Of a stretch of 64,000 nt of DNA, positions 19,835 to 28,859 are shown one piece after another (within the stretch, counting starts at the first letter, position 1; each line of letters begins with the position of its first letter). Source of the stretch: Aureliella helgolandensis (GTDB lineage: Bacteria; Planctomycetota; Planctomycetia; Pirellulales; Pirellulaceae); contig NZ_CP036298.1 in NCBI RefSeq assembly GCF_007752135.1, positions 744,001 to 808,000 of the forward strand. The letters run 5' to 3'. The notes under the pieces were generated by a model. The model saw only the letters and a list, made by a program, of their open reading frames with translations, was not told the origin of the DNA and made no database searches. Position numbers and translations under genes: made by a program.

Positions 19835-20689
19835 CTAGTGGCTAGGCTTGCCCGGAGCGTCCCATTGACCACTGGTGTTTTTGCCGCGAACGACGAAGCC
19901 TTTTTTGTGCCAATCATACCAAGTCGTTACGTCTGCGGCCGCGTAGCGAATTGTCAATCCGCAACGTCGTCGATCGGACGGGTTAGCTTCGGAACCATGC
20001 AGTAGCAAATCTGAGTGCATCGAGAATTGTCCCGCTTTCAATTGCACATCGACTTCGCCCTCTCCATAGGAATGGGGATTCTGAACAGCCAAGTCGAGCA
20101 CGGTGTTCGCGTCTTGCGATAGGTCATAATCGATCAAGCCATGAAGGTGAGATCGAGGAATGAACTTCATGTTGGCATTCTCGGGATCGGCATCGTCGAT
20201 GGCCAACCATACGGTGACGGTCTTGGTGGGACTTAACGGCCAGTAGGTACTGTCTTGGTGCCACGGCACGCTTTTGCCGTCGCGGGGCATTTTGCAGAAG
20301 AAATGGGAGCCCCAGCAGACGACATTGTCGCCCAGTAGATCTGAAACCGCATCTACGATTTTCGGGTGTTGTACGAGGTCGTAGATGCGGGCGAATCGCA
20401 GGTGCGCCGTGTTGATCGAATAGCTCGTGCGACCGAGTTCGATGAATGCGGCCAAGACGCCATCAAAGAATGCTCGCAGTTCCCGAGCTTCGTCAGCGTC
20501 CAATCCATCGAAGGGCAGCAAGTAACCTTGTGCATTGTATTGCTCGATCTGCCCAGCAGTCAGCGTCTGGGGACGGGAGTTCACCGACGGAACGAACCCA
20601 ATTTCGCGGGGCAGTTCTGCCAGTTGAGCAGGGGTGGGATTGGGGATGTCGTCAACTTTAAGTGTCATCTTATTCTTGCCGTTTTCCAA
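19835..20689 (-). CDS. Phytanoyl-CoA dioxygenase (PhyH) family protein
   Basis: This is an Fe(II)/2-oxoglutarate-dependent oxygenase of the PhyH family, 284 residues, close to normal length. The metal triad is visible as HQD in VPWHQDSTYWPL (His, Asp) and the distal His in LLLHGSEANPS, followed by an Arg (CGLTIRY) positioned to bind 2-oxoglutarate. The substrate cannot be read from the sequence. Planctomycetes carry many paralogues of this family, often near catabolic genes. The gene converges with the TolC-like gene, 27 bp apart. There is no signal peptide, so it is probably cytoplasmic. Confidence 0.9.
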   Translation of the reverse strand: MENGKNKMTLKVDDIPNPTPAQLAELPREIGFVPSVNSRPQTLTAGQIEQYNAQGYLLPFDGLDADEARELRAFFDGVLAAFIELGRTSYSINTAHLRFARIYDLVQHPKIVDAVSDLLGDNVVCWGSHFFCKMPRDGKSVPWHQDSTYWPLSPTKTVTVWLAIDDADPENANMKFIPRSHLHGLIDYDLSQDANTVLDLAVQNPHSYGEGEVDVQLKAGQFSMHSDLLLHGSEANPSDRRRCGLTIRYAAADVTTWYDWHKKGFVVRGKNTSGQWDAPGKPSH

Positions 20690-21191
20690 GCGAGTCGCAG
20701 ATTGTTAGTCGGGCCTCCCCACACCGCATCGCAAAACGAGAACTGGGCGAAGGTTCAGCGGGGGAAGGCAATTCGCTCTTGCCGCTCGCCCTTTAGGGAG
20801 TCAATCGGAGTTGGTAGAGGGGGTGGGACTTCTACAACTTAGTCTCTCCAGTGAGGTGCGATGCCGCAATAGCTCAACTCTCCATTTTTGGACCGATTCT
20901 CAAGTGCTTTCGTACCGCATGGTAGGTGCGGTCGAGCTTTCCGGGGTGGCTCGTGCTTTGTCCGAGTTTAATAGATGGGGTGGCGTAGTGCTGGCCAAAC
21001 TCGTGCTTCTCTTCGAGGATAGCTTGAACGTTCGCCCAAATAGGCTGGTTCCAGTTCGACTGGGTATGCCTCGGTGCATAGCATGTTTCGCATGCAAATC
21101 TCAATATCTCCCTTGCCCTCGTACCTGGGATGTGCGTAGTGTGGCCGCACGCTGTCCAGAGATCAACGTTCAAGTTCGAAGGCGAACACCC
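20690..21191. other. Divergent intergenic region
   Basis: About 500 bp lie between the PhyH gene (minus) and the likely start of the methyltransferase gene (plus). The methyltransferase frame is open back to 20811, but that upstream part has no recognisable domain and unusual composition, so I treat it as probably non-coding. Promoters for both genes should be here. Confidence 0.45.
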
Positions 21192-22151
21192 TTGGGAAAT
21201 CAGAAAAACTTGCCCGCAATTGATAGGCAACTTGAGGAGCGACAATTGGGGCAGTTCATTCCGCTGCACTACCATTTCGTGATGTTGCAGGATCGACTGC
21301 GTTTGGAGAGTTTCAAGAATGCGATAGCAAGGTTGGTTCAACCCTCGATGCACGTGGTCGAATTGGGCGGTGGGACGGGAGTTCTCTCCTCTTTTGCTGC
21401 CCAGCAAGGGGCACGTGTGACTTGTGTCGAGCGGAATCCAGTGCTAGCCGAGAAGGCTGGCTGTTTTCTGCGAGAGAATGGATTGCACGAATCGGTCACG
21501 ATCGTACTTCAAGATGCGCTTGATTTCGTCCCCACGGAACCGGTCGATGTCGTGATTTGCGAAATGTTGCATGTTGGCTTGCTTCGCGAAAAACAGCTCG
21601 AAGTCATCGATGCATTCAAGCGGAACTACCGTGCGAAGTTCGGTTTAAGCGTTGCTTTGCCGACGTTCATTCCGGAGGCCTCGGTGCTGATGGTTCAGCC
21701 CGTTGAACAGGACTACGACTTTGCTGGCTATTGGGCTCCCGTTCCCCTGTTTCAATCGCTCGAATGCGTGCAGGAGTCCACGGTGGAGCTAGGGGATCTT
21801 GAACCGTACTCGGTCGTCTCCTATGACGAAGTCTTTCCATTCCGATTCTGCCAAGAACAAGTGTTACCTATCCGGCAGGCGGGGCATTGCAATGCGCTGC
21901 GATTTGTGACGCAAAATTCGATGCATGTTGACATGGCGAGCCAGCGTGCGATCAGCTGGCCCAACCAGGGATTGGTCTTGCCATTGCCGACGGGATTCGA
22001 GGTTCGTGCCGGTGGAAGTCTGAAGATTCAATTCGACTACGAAGCGGGCGACCCACTCGAGCAGTTGTCTGGCAGCTTGCAAGTCAGTTATATTGCTCAG
22101 CGGTCCAGCCTAGCACCCCTACGGGTGAACAGCGCTCGCCGCGCCGCTTAG
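21192..22151 (+). CDS. PRMT-like SAM-dependent methyltransferase
   Basis: This is a class I methyltransferase resembling protein arginine methyltransferases. The order of motifs is: HYHFVMLQDRLRLESFKNAI (the helix before the fold), VELGGGTGVLSSFAA (SAM-binding motif I), VTCVERNP (acidic residue for ribose), and CEMLHVGLLREKQLE, which matches the double-glutamate loop of PRMTs. A C-terminal beta-rich part follows. The target is unknown; small-molecule substrates are possible in bacteria. The start is uncertain. TTG 21192 gives about 319 residues beginning near the conserved region, while the frame is open to 20811 (446 residues). A sugar isomerase gene follows at 22236. Confidence 0.75.
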   Translation: MGNQKNLPAIDRQLEERQLGQFIPLHYHFVMLQDRLRLESFKNAIARLVQPSMHVVELGGGTGVLSSFAAQQGARVTCVERNPVLAEKAGCFLRENGLHESVTIVLQDALDFVPTEPVDVVICEMLHVGLLREKQLEVIDAFKRNYRAKFGLSVALPTFIPEASVLMVQPVEQDYDFAGYWAPVPLFQSLECVQESTVELGDLEPYSVVSYDEVFPFRFCQEQVLPIRQAGHCNALRFVTQNSMHVDMASQRAISWPNQGLVLPLPTGFEVRAGGSLKIQFDYEAGDPLEQLSGSLQVSYIAQRSSLAPLRVNSARRAA

Positions 22152-22235
22152 CCATTGCCGCTGGGACCCTACTGCGATTCAAACTCTTGCGCGTGTCATG
22201 GCTCATGGCACGCTTGTTTTTTAAGGACTTTACCG

Positions 22236-23153
22236 ATGATTCAACTCGGCTTTGCAAGTGCTATCGTTCCTGAGCTTTCGCTAGAAGAAGTCCTGGCGCT
22301 AGCCTCCACCATCGGTTACGACTGTGTGGAGGTCATGTGCTGGCCAGTCAGCAAGGCGGAGCGGCGCTACGCAGGCATTACCCACATCGACCTCAGTCAG
22401 CTCGACGATTCTCGCGTTGCAGAAATCCTCAGTTTGATGGACCGTACCGGGGTAGCGATTAGCGCCCTTGGCTACTACCCCAACTGCCTTGCTCCCGATG
22501 TTGAGGAGGCCGCTGGCTCGGTTGCGCACCTAAAGCGTTTGATTGAGTCGGCTCCACGCCTGGGAATCGACCGTGTTACCACCTTTATTGGTCGCGACTT
22601 CACAAAAAGTGTGGAGGAGAATTGGCCGCGCATGTTGGAGACTTGGAAGCCCATTGTGGCATTAGCTGAAGAGCATCAGGTGCGGATAGGAATCGAGAAT
22701 TGCCCGATGCTCTTTTCTGCAGACGAGTGGCCTGGTGGCAAAAACCTGGCGACGACTCCAGCAATTTGGCGGCGTATGTTCGAAGATTTGGGGAGTCCCA
22801 ATTTGGGGCTCAACTACGATCCCTCGCATATGATTTGGCAGCATATGGATTATCTCAAGCCGATGCGTGATTTCGCCTCGCGGATCTTCCACGCGCACGC
22901 CAAAGATGTCAGGATAGACCATGAAAAACTAAATGAGGTTGGGATTCTGGCTCATCCGGCTGAGTACCACACTCCCAAGTTGCCCGGACTGGGCGATGTT
23001 GATTGGGGCAAGTTTTTCTCGACTTTGGTGGACACCGGTTATCGCGGTCCGGTTTGTGTGGAAGTCGAAGATCGCGCCTACGAGGGCTCTCTGGAGGACC
23101 GACAAGACTCATTGCGCCAGAGCTATCGCTACCTCAAAAACTTTATTCCGTAA
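22236..23153 (+). CDS. Sugar phosphate isomerase/epimerase-like TIM-barrel protein
   Basis: This is a xylose-isomerase-like TIM barrel (AP endonuclease 2 superfamily) of 305 residues. Putative metal-site residues appear as Glu in RIGIENCPM, Asp and His in [11 protein letters not shown], His in FHAHAKD and Glu near the C-terminus (VCVEVEDR), the typical pattern. The exact sugar or inositol substrate is not readable. ATG 22236 is preferred over the open frame from 22155 because AAGGA lies about 8 bp upstream and the domain begins immediately ([10 protein letters not shown]). It is probably cytoplasmic. It converges with recQ. Confidence 0.88.
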   Translation: MIQLGFASAIVPELSLEEVLALASTIGYDCVEVMCWPVSKAERRYAGITHIDLSQLDDSRVAEILSLMDRTGVAISALGYYPNCLAPDVEEAAGSVAHLKRLIESAPRLGIDRVTTFIGRDFTKSVEENWPRMLETWKPIVALAEEHQVRIGIENCPMLFSADEWPGGKNLATTPAIWRRMFEDLGSPNLGLNYDPSHMIWQHMDYLKPMRDFASRIFHAHAKDVRIDHEKLNEVGILAHPAEYHTPKLPGLGDVDWGKFFSTLVDTGYRGPVCVEVEDRAYEGSLEDRQDSLRQSYRYLKNFIP

Positions 23154-23169
23154 CGCCTTGGGATGATGC

Positions 23170-23185
23170 GTGGGAGGAATCCCAC
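23170..23185. terminator. Possible hairpin between convergent genes
   Basis: GTGGGA-GGAA-TCCCAC can fold into a 6-bp stem with a four-base loop between the stop codons of the isomerase gene and recQ. There is no T-tract, so it may be only a weak or factor-assisted terminator. Confidence 0.3.
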
Positions 23186-23206
23186 CGCTGATTGCGGGAA
23201 CGCCAT

Positions 23207-25132
23207 TCATCCCAAAAGGCTTTCCAGGACGCGGTCGAACGGGATCGCACTGCAACAGCCAAACATGGCATCGCGGGACAGTCGCGCTCGAACCATGCGC
23301 GGTGAGGTCATGCCACATAGGAACCTTGCCTGGCTGCGGGCATCTCCGAGTTGTTCCGGATGCTTTTTGCTCAGCTGTCGGACTGCCGTGAGCGCCGAGT
23401 CACCGATGCGCGGGTAATCCGGTTCAGGTAATTCCTCGATAGCCTGCCCTTCACAGGCCGAGCAGTGGCCGCAGGGGGATGCCAGTGGCTGTCCAAAATG
23501 CTGTGATAGTCCGCCGCATTGACAATCTGTTGAGCACATCAACTCGAACAATTCGTTGAGTCTGCCGAGCTCTCCGATCTCCCGATCGAGCGTATATTGG
23601 TAGAGTTCTTGAGTGAGCTCTTCGATGTCGGCGATGGGCTGGTGCTTGCGGTAGCCGTGCACGAGTCCGCTAACCTGCAGTTCAATCCAGCCCTTCTCAG
23701 CGAAGAAGTCGAGCATTTTGACAATTCGGGCTCTGTCACATTTGAGGCGATTGGCTGCTTGCGGCAGGCTGATCTCAAACCAAATCCGTTTCTTGACCGT
23801 CAAGGCTAAGACGGAGGCCGCAAAACTTCTACGCTCCCCTTCAAAGTGGGCCAGAATCTGTGACGAGGGGACACGTGCCTTGAACTTGTAGGACTCGTAG
23901 CGCGGCGCCGTACCGACGAGGAATTCCTCTAGTTCAAGATAGGTCATGAGGGTCCGCACGACAGAATCTCGCATATCGGCTTCGTGGGCAAGCGAGTAGT
24001 AGCTGACAAAAAAGTTTTCAGGTTGCCCGACTAAGAATTCCACAAAGCGTCGGACGGAACCGACGCTGGGAGTGTCGCCGTAGGCAAAGTTTTCGAGCAC
24101 GACTCGGTCTTCGGGGACCAGCAGCGATTCACAAACGGCTGGTTCACCATCCCTGCCAGCCCGGCCAATTTCTTGAGCCAGATTTTCGAGGGATTTCGAG
24201 GGGTTGTAGTGGTAGATGGCACGGATGTTTGATTTGTCGACACCCATCCCAAACGCGATCGTGGCCACGATGATTGCGTCTTGTGAGGACATGAAAAGAT
24301 CTTGAACCCTTGCCCGCTCTTCAGCATCCATGCCCGCGTGGTAGGCATGTGCGGGAAGCCCGCTGGCCTGCAGACGCTCTGCAACCTCCTCGGCGGTTTT
24401 CTGAAGCGTTACGTACACCAGTGAAGGTTGTGCTGGGGCTTCCTTTAGTCGCTGCACGAGCGTCGCGTCGCGAGAGCGTTCGTCTGCAAGCGTAAAACGC
24501 AGTGTCAGATTCGAGCGATAGAAGGGGGTTAGGATCGCGTCTTGAAGTGCTATGGAGAATTCACGCCGTATGTCGTCCAGTACTGCGGGCGTGGCGGTCG
24601 CGGTTAGTGCTAGGATCCGTTGTGCATCGAGCTGCTTGGAGATCTTGGCCAGTTTTAGGTAGTCGGGGCGGAAGTTATGTCCCCACTGAGAAATGCAATG
24701 GGCTTCGTCGATCGCAAACATTGCAATGGGGATATCGGTAATGAAATCTCGAAACCGCTCATTGAAGAAGCGTTCTGGCGCCACGTAGAGCAACTTGGTG
24801 GTGCCGTTGCGAACCTCTTGCATGACGAGTCGCGCTTCTTCGGCAGAGAGCGAGGAGTCAAGACGCGCGGCCTTAATGCCCTTGCCAATCAGGCTGTCGA
24901 CTTGCTCACGCATCAAGGCTAACAGGGGGGAGACGACTAGGGTTAAACCGTCGAGCAGCACGGCGGGCAATTGGTAGCACAACGATTTCCCACCACCGGT
25001 CGGGAATACGGCGGCCGCAGATTTCCCCGCTAGCAGTCGCTCGATGACTTGCCGCTGACCGTCGCGGAATGATTTCAAACCAAACTGTTCACGAAGGACT
25101 TCATCCATTCTTTGTGTAGTCGCAGTTGTCAT
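23207..25132 (-). CDS. recQ: ATP-dependent DNA helicase RecQ
   Basis: This is a 3'-5' DNA helicase for recombination and fork repair, 641 residues. It shows Walker A (FPTGGGKSLCY), DEAH box (AIDEAHCISQWGHNFRPDY), the helicase C motifs (IVATIAFGMGVDKSNIRAIYHYN and QEIGRAGRDGEP), then a winged-helix-like region. A C-terminal Cys set (CSTDCQCGG ... CGHCSAC) probably binds zinc. The Cys set lies after the winged-helix-like part rather than between it and the helicase core, as in some short RecQ variants. The C-terminal 70 residues are not a clear HRDC domain. The start at 25132 has AGGAA upstream. A 14-bp tandem repeat lies 27 bp before the start codon. Confidence 0.93.
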   Translation of the reverse strand: MTTATTQRMDEVLREQFGLKSFRDGQRQVIERLLAGKSAAAVFPTGGGKSLCYQLPAVLLDGLTLVVSPLLALMREQVDSLIGKGIKAARLDSSLSAEEARLVMQEVRNGTTKLLYVAPERFFNERFRDFITDIPIAMFAIDEAHCISQWGHNFRPDYLKLAKISKQLDAQRILALTATATPAVLDDIRREFSIALQDAILTPFYRSNLTLRFTLADERSRDATLVQRLKEAPAQPSLVYVTLQKTAEEVAERLQASGLPAHAYHAGMDAEERARVQDLFMSSQDAIIVATIAFGMGVDKSNIRAIYHYNPSKSLENLAQEIGRAGRDGEPAVCESLLVPEDRVVLENFAYGDTPSVGSVRRFVEFLVGQPENFFVSYYSLAHEADMRDSVVRTLMTYLELEEFLVGTAPRYESYKFKARVPSSQILAHFEGERRSFAASVLALTVKKRIWFEISLPQAANRLKCDRARIVKMLDFFAEKGWIELQVSGLVHGYRKHQPIADIEELTQELYQYTLDREIGELGRLNELFELMCSTDCQCGGLSQHFGQPLASPCGHCSACEGQAIEELPEPDYPRIGDSALTAVRQLSKKHPEQLGDARSQARFLCGMTSPRMVRARLSRDAMFGCCSAIPFDRVLESLLG

Positions 25133-25512
25133 GGGAAATATTCCTGTTTAGGGCGGATGCGTTTTGGCGATTGCGTTTTGGCGATTGCGTTTTGGCGATT
25201 GCGTTTTGGCGATTGCGTTTTAGCGATTGCGTTTGGGGACGATTGCGTGGTGCGTGGTAGCTGAGGGCTGGGGAGATCCGCAACTCGTGCTTTTGATGGA
25301 ATGGGGAGAATGGCTGTGTGCCCAGCTCCGCATGTCCCCAGCACCGTATTGCGTGGTGGGCATGAGACGCACATGCCGCGTGGGTGGAAACGCCGGACGT
25401 TGACCCGTCTTCCGAATCGCATGGCCTCGGAAAGCAGTCTACAATGGCGGACACCTTATCTGGCTTTTGCCGGGATCGGTTTTTTTTCTGAACGACGTCA
25501 TAAAGCGAAAGA
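25133..25512. promoter_or_regulatory. Divergent intergenic region recQ / DUF1080
   Basis: About 380 bp separate the recQ start (minus) from the DUF1080 gene (plus). Apart from the 14-bp repeats I can place no specific site. A 268-codon open frame crosses the repeats on the minus strand, but it overlaps the DUF1080 gene and lacks protein-like content. Promoters for both flanking genes must be here. Confidence 0.4.
25159..25244. repeat. 14-bp tandem repeat in the recQ leader
   Basis: GCGTTTTGGCGATT is repeated four times perfectly (25159-25214), then once with one change (GCGTTTTAGCGATT) and once as a longer imperfect copy ending near 25244. It lies just upstream of the recQ start, within its probable leader or promoter. 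The 14-bp period is not a codon multiple, which argues against a coding role. Confidence 0.93.
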
Positions 25513-26304
25513 ATGTTAGTTTTCATGTGCAATACGCTCCCCCTACTTCGCCGAACCGTGCTAGCTAAACTGGCGCGTTCCTTGGCATTGGCAAGTTGTG
25601 TTTGGTTGGCCGGTTCGACCGCGGCAGTAGCGCAGGACAAAGTCGGAGCTGCAGCGGAAATTCCTCGAGCGTTCCTCGACGGAACAGGCCCTGGTTGGCG
25701 AACCTTATTGGAAGACGATTTTGAGCTCGTGAACTTACAAGAAAACACTTGGACTTGGGAAGGAAATTTAGCCAAGTGTACAGGGCTGCCCGTGGGCGTC
25801 GAGCGCACAAAAGAGCAGTTCACGAATTTTGAACTCATGGCGGAGTGGCGGCACCTGTCCAGCGGTGGCAATTCCGGTTTCTTCATTTGGGCTTCTCCCG
25901 CCGGCATGCAGGATCTGAAACCGGGGAGTTTGCCACAATCTGGAATTGAGGTTCAAGTACTCGACCATGGCTACACGGAAAAATACGAATCGTCCTCCGG
26001 GAAAAAGGGAGATTGGTTTAGTACGCATGGAGACATCTTTCCGGTTGGCACCAGCCGCCTAAAACCCTTCCCACCCCTTTCTCCCAACGGCAATCGTAGT
26101 TTTCCGAGCAAAAATTTGAGCCGCCCGACACCGCAGTGGAATCACTATTACGTCCGCGCGATCAATGGTGAGGTCCGCTTGTGGGTCAATGGCGAGGAGG
26201 TTTCTGGGGGAAACGGAGCCGAACCAGCCACGGGGCATATTTGCCTGGAGTCGGAGGGGGCTCCGGTGGAGTTCAAGAATATCCGCATTCGAGAATTGCC
26301 TTAG
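25513..26304 (+). CDS. Secreted DUF1080 (3-keto-disaccharide hydrolase-like) protein
   Basis: This 263-residue exported protein has an N-terminal signal peptide (about residues 16-39, ending near AVAQ) and a beta-sandwich of the DUF1080 concanavalin-like family. Typical segments are WRTLLEDDFELVN, SGGNSGFFIWAS, GIEVQVLDHGY and GHICLESEGAPVEFKNIRIREL. The family is greatly expanded in planctomycetes and is linked to glycan breakdown; some members hydrolyse 3-keto-glycosides. No sugar-processing partner is adjacent. The first codon is ATG at 25513; a second Met four codons on is possible. Confidence 0.9.
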   Translation: MLVFMCNTLPLLRRTVLAKLARSLALASCVWLAGSTAAVAQDKVGAAAEIPRAFLDGTGPGWRTLLEDDFELVNLQENTWTWEGNLAKCTGLPVGVERTKEQFTNFELMAEWRHLSSGGNSGFFIWASPAGMQDLKPGSLPQSGIEVQVLDHGYTEKYESSSGKKGDWFSTHGDIFPVGTSRLKPFPPLSPNGNRSFPSKNLSRPTPQWNHYYVRAINGEVRLWVNGEEVSGGNGAEPATGHICLESEGAPVEFKNIRIRELP

Positions 26305-26493
26305 AAATTAGGAAATCGTGTCGTTACAAACCGCCACAAATCTAGCTTTCGCAAAGATTTTTGGGGATGGGACCGAAGGTGTCCTGGGGGTTGCGATAAT
26401 ACCCATGTCGAGGCAAAGGAGTGCTGATCGAAGCACTCATTGTCCGACATTGGTACTGTTCGCCCCCATCGCTCGATCAAGGAAGCGTCCACG

Positions 26494-26871
26494 ATGTCTA
26501 AGTTCTATGCAACCTGCGGTTCACACACTCTTACAATCTCTGCTCCCTCGGCCCGCCACGCAGCGATGCGGTTGATCGACGAAGTCATGGCGGCTCATAT
26601 TTGGATCTATGACGATGCCGATCTAAGCGAGCAGGATCGCCGTGACCATGTCGTGCTGGAAGCCCTGCTGCATTTGAGCACTGTGGTGTCGGTCAGCGAA
26701 ATTGGTGCTGGACGCCGTGAAGCGGGAGCCTTTGAGGTTCCTCAGATGATCGACGAATGGCATCGCCTAATGACCGGCATCAGCCGCATGTTGACATCGT
26801 CGGGAATCGACGCTGGACGGGTGCTGCCAGAGCTGCCAACGGAAGTTTTGGGGCCACAGCAACCGCGATAA
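26494..26871 (+). CDS. Small conserved-type hypothetical protein
   Basis: This is a 125-residue soluble protein of unknown function beginning MSKFYATCGSH. It contains a predicted alpha-helical middle (SARHAAMRLIDEVMAAHIW) and an acidic stretch (DDADLSEQDRRDH). There is no signal peptide, membrane helix or known motif. The start at 26494 is chosen because the upstream in-frame part (from 26440) reads like untranslated sequence. GGAAGCG lies about 9 bp before the ATG. It stands alone between the DUF1080 gene and a converging membrane-protein gene. Confidence 0.65.
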   Translation: MSKFYATCGSHTLTISAPSARHAAMRLIDEVMAAHIWIYDDADLSEQDRRDHVVLEALLHLSTVVSVSEIGAGRREAGAFEVPQMIDEWHRLMTGISRMLTSSGIDAGRVLPELPTEVLGPQQPR

Positions 26872-26920
26872 TTGGAAGAGAGGGAGACACCCTCCCCTGC
26901 CTGCCTACCAGCCCGCTGCC

Positions 26921-27907
26921 TTAGGTCGCCGAAGGGCCGTAGACGTACCAAGCCGCCAAGCCAACGGAGCAAGCGGCAATCAGGGCTGCTACCACTACAA
27001 CGGAAAGCGTTTGTGACCAAGCTGGCCAATCCCGGGTGCGCGCCAAGATAGCTGCCTCCAGGCCGACCCAGGCCACCGGTAGCAGTAGGTACGATGCCAG
27101 TGGAACCTTGCTAAACGAGTTGATCTTGCCGATGAACAATAGACTGCACAGGGCGAGCACTATCGGAAACAACGTCAAACCATATTCTACATGGCGTGGC
27201 CGCATCAGACTGGCAAGGAACAGGCCGGCGCTAGCTGCCGACATGGATAGCGCCATCTGCGAGAAACGGAGGCTCCCGGAGAGGAGTAGTACGATCGATA
27301 GGGCGGCAAAAATCAACCAGCTTAGGATCGCTAGATTGCGGTGCGACAGAGCGTCTCTCGCGTCCGCACCCGCGGTTCCGGAATCTGCCAAGGCCGTAGC
27401 ATTCGGCAAAGCAGAAACGTTGGTCTCTGAGGAGTCTCCCGCCGCTGCTCTACCACGTCGCACGGCACTGCTGGCGTAGTAGAAGACCGCAGTGGCCAGT
27501 AGTGGCCAGACAAACATGTATACGTTGCGCGACGGTTGCAAGCTTTCCCACGTGGGAATGATGAGGTAGCCACACGCTGCTGCGAACGCAAAAAAACAGA
27601 CGCTGGCCCAGATTCGACCGTCCCCCCGGCTGCCGTGGAACCAGAGGGCGACCACTATCGACAGAACGGCGGCAGCACTAATCACATAGGGAATCCAGTG
27701 CCAGTGCGCCTCCGCAGCAGCGGGGCCCAAGCCTAGCGACCAGTAACCGACATGCAGCCCCGCAATCCATGCTAGAGGAGCCGCCAGTCGACGGAGTCGG
27801 CTGGAGAGGGTGCAGCCCGCCAATACCACCAACACCCAGGTGACGATGAGCGGCAGAACTGCGCCGAAGACGATTTCCGTAACTGTAAATGGCACCCTAT
27901 TTCGCAC
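26921..27907 (-). CDS. Polytopic membrane protein, unknown function
   Basis: This 328-residue protein has about nine or ten hydrophobic segments and no recognisable catalytic motif. The start is GTG 27907, which overlaps the stop region of the YceI-like gene by 11 bp, so the two are translationally coupled. An internal loop around residues 145-180 is polar. I cannot name a family. Position suggests a shared role with the YceI-like lipoprotein, for example lipid or isoprenoid handling at the membrane, but that is only inference. Confidence 0.75.
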   Translation of the reverse strand: MRNRVPFTVTEIVFGAVLPLIVTWVLVVLAGCTLSSRLRRLAAPLAWIAGLHVGYWSLGLGPAAAEAHWHWIPYVISAAAVLSIVVALWFHGSRGDGRIWASVCFFAFAAACGYLIIPTWESLQPSRNVYMFVWPLLATAVFYYASSAVRRGRAAAGDSSETNVSALPNATALADSGTAGADARDALSHRNLAILSWLIFAALSIVLLLSGSLRFSQMALSMSAASAGLFLASLMRPRHVEYGLTLFPIVLALCSLLFIGKINSFSKVPLASYLLLPVAWVGLEAAILARTRDWPAWSQTLSVVVVAALIAACSVGLAAWYVYGPSAT

Positions 27908-28523
27908 TCACATTGACGCTCATCGCAACTTCCTTCTCGACTTTGCCCTCTCCGTAGGTCATTCCGAATTCGGTGCGATCAATCACGAAATCGGCCGACA
28001 ACTCAAGTCCCTCTGCGGTGTTGAGCGTCGCAGGGAAGGTGATAGATTTCTTCGCTTTGAGTAGCTCCAAATCGCCCGTGATCGTGGCCTTGCCGTCTTC
28101 GGTTTCCTCGATCGAAGTGCTTGTGAATTTGGCCTTGGGATGTTCGTTGACGTCGAAGAAGTCGGCGTTCTTCAAGTGGGAATTGAGGTCGTCAATTTCG
28201 GTATCGAGTGAACTGGTTTCGATCTCCAATTGCAACGCAACTAGTTTACCGTCGGTGACTGTCGCCGATCCAACGAATTTCTTGAACTTTCCATGTCGTG
28301 CCTTCGGATCTGGCTGCTCTTCGCTGACGTGCGATCCGACGAAAGCAATCGTCGTGTTATCCGGGGTCAATTGAATTCCACCTGCTGCAGCAGGTTCCGG
28401 GCTGGGAGAAGTCTCCGGGGTGACGGTCGTGCCGGAACTGGCTGTGGAAAGCTCTGGAACGGCGCTGTCATTGCAGCCAAGGCTGAAGGGAAGGATCAAA
28501 AGGGTGGCAAGGAGCAAACGCAT
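27897..28523 (-). CDS. YceI-family lipoprotein
   Basis: This 208-residue lipoprotein has a short signal peptide ending in the lipobox LPFSLGC (Cys about residue 17). Residues about 48-208 form a YceI-like lipocalin fold: a start resembling LTPDNTTIAFVGSH, the segment FFDVNEHPKAKFTST (strongly typical), GDLELLKAKKSITFP and DRTEFGMTYGEGKV. YceI proteins bind polyisoprenoid or similar lipids in the periplasm. The Pro/Ser/Thr-rich stretch after the lipobox is probably a tether. It is the first gene of a two-gene unit with the overlapping membrane-protein gene. Confidence 0.92.
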   Translation of the reverse strand: MRLLLATLLILPFSLGCNDSAVPELSTASSGTTVTPETSPSPEPAAAGGIQLTPDNTTIAFVGSHVSEEQPDPKARHGKFKKFVGSATVTDGKLVALQLEIETSSLDTEIDDLNSHLKNADFFDVNEHPKAKFTSTSIEETEDGKATITGDLELLKAKKSITFPATLNTAEGLELSADFVIDRTEFGMTYGEGKVEKEVAMSVNVSAK

Positions 28524-28859
28524 CAGAATTTACCTAAGTAGGGAAGTTTGGGAACAATCCAGACTGGTCGTAGTCCACTCCCAGCCAGCGAGCAAGGATT
28601 CTTATCACTTGCTGCCCCTCCAGGAGGGTAGTCCTGCGAAGTATTGTACCGCGGACGACGCTGTTGACGACGGTGGGAGAATCCCGGTTCGCCTTCCGCG
28701 TCCCGCTGCAGGGAATTGGCTAAGGGGCCGACGAAGAAGGGGAAGCGGTAAGTTTGTTGAGTACGTTGTGGGGCTTCCAATGGTTCAGTTTGCAGGGTTC
28801 AACTTGGCAAAAAGGAGGTAATTCCAGGTCGTGACGTAAAGCGGTGGATTCTCAAGGCG
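28524..28859. promoter_or_regulatory. Divergent intergenic region YceI / sigma factor
   Basis: About 340 bp lie between the YceI-like gene (minus) and the sigma-factor-like gene (plus). Overlapping short frames exist but none is convincing. It should contain both promoters; I cannot assign specific boxes. Confidence 0.4.

Noticed and set aside
25159-25244. CRISPR or replication iterons at the 14-bp repeats
   Set aside because: The units abut without spacers and no replication gene is nearby. They may still be regulatory, so they are kept as a repeat only.
25101-25907. A 268-codon open frame on the minus strand
   Set aside because: It overlaps both recQ and the DUF1080 gene and crosses a 14-bp repeat. 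The translation is Ser/Arg/Asn-rich without domain features, typical of an out-of-frame shadow.
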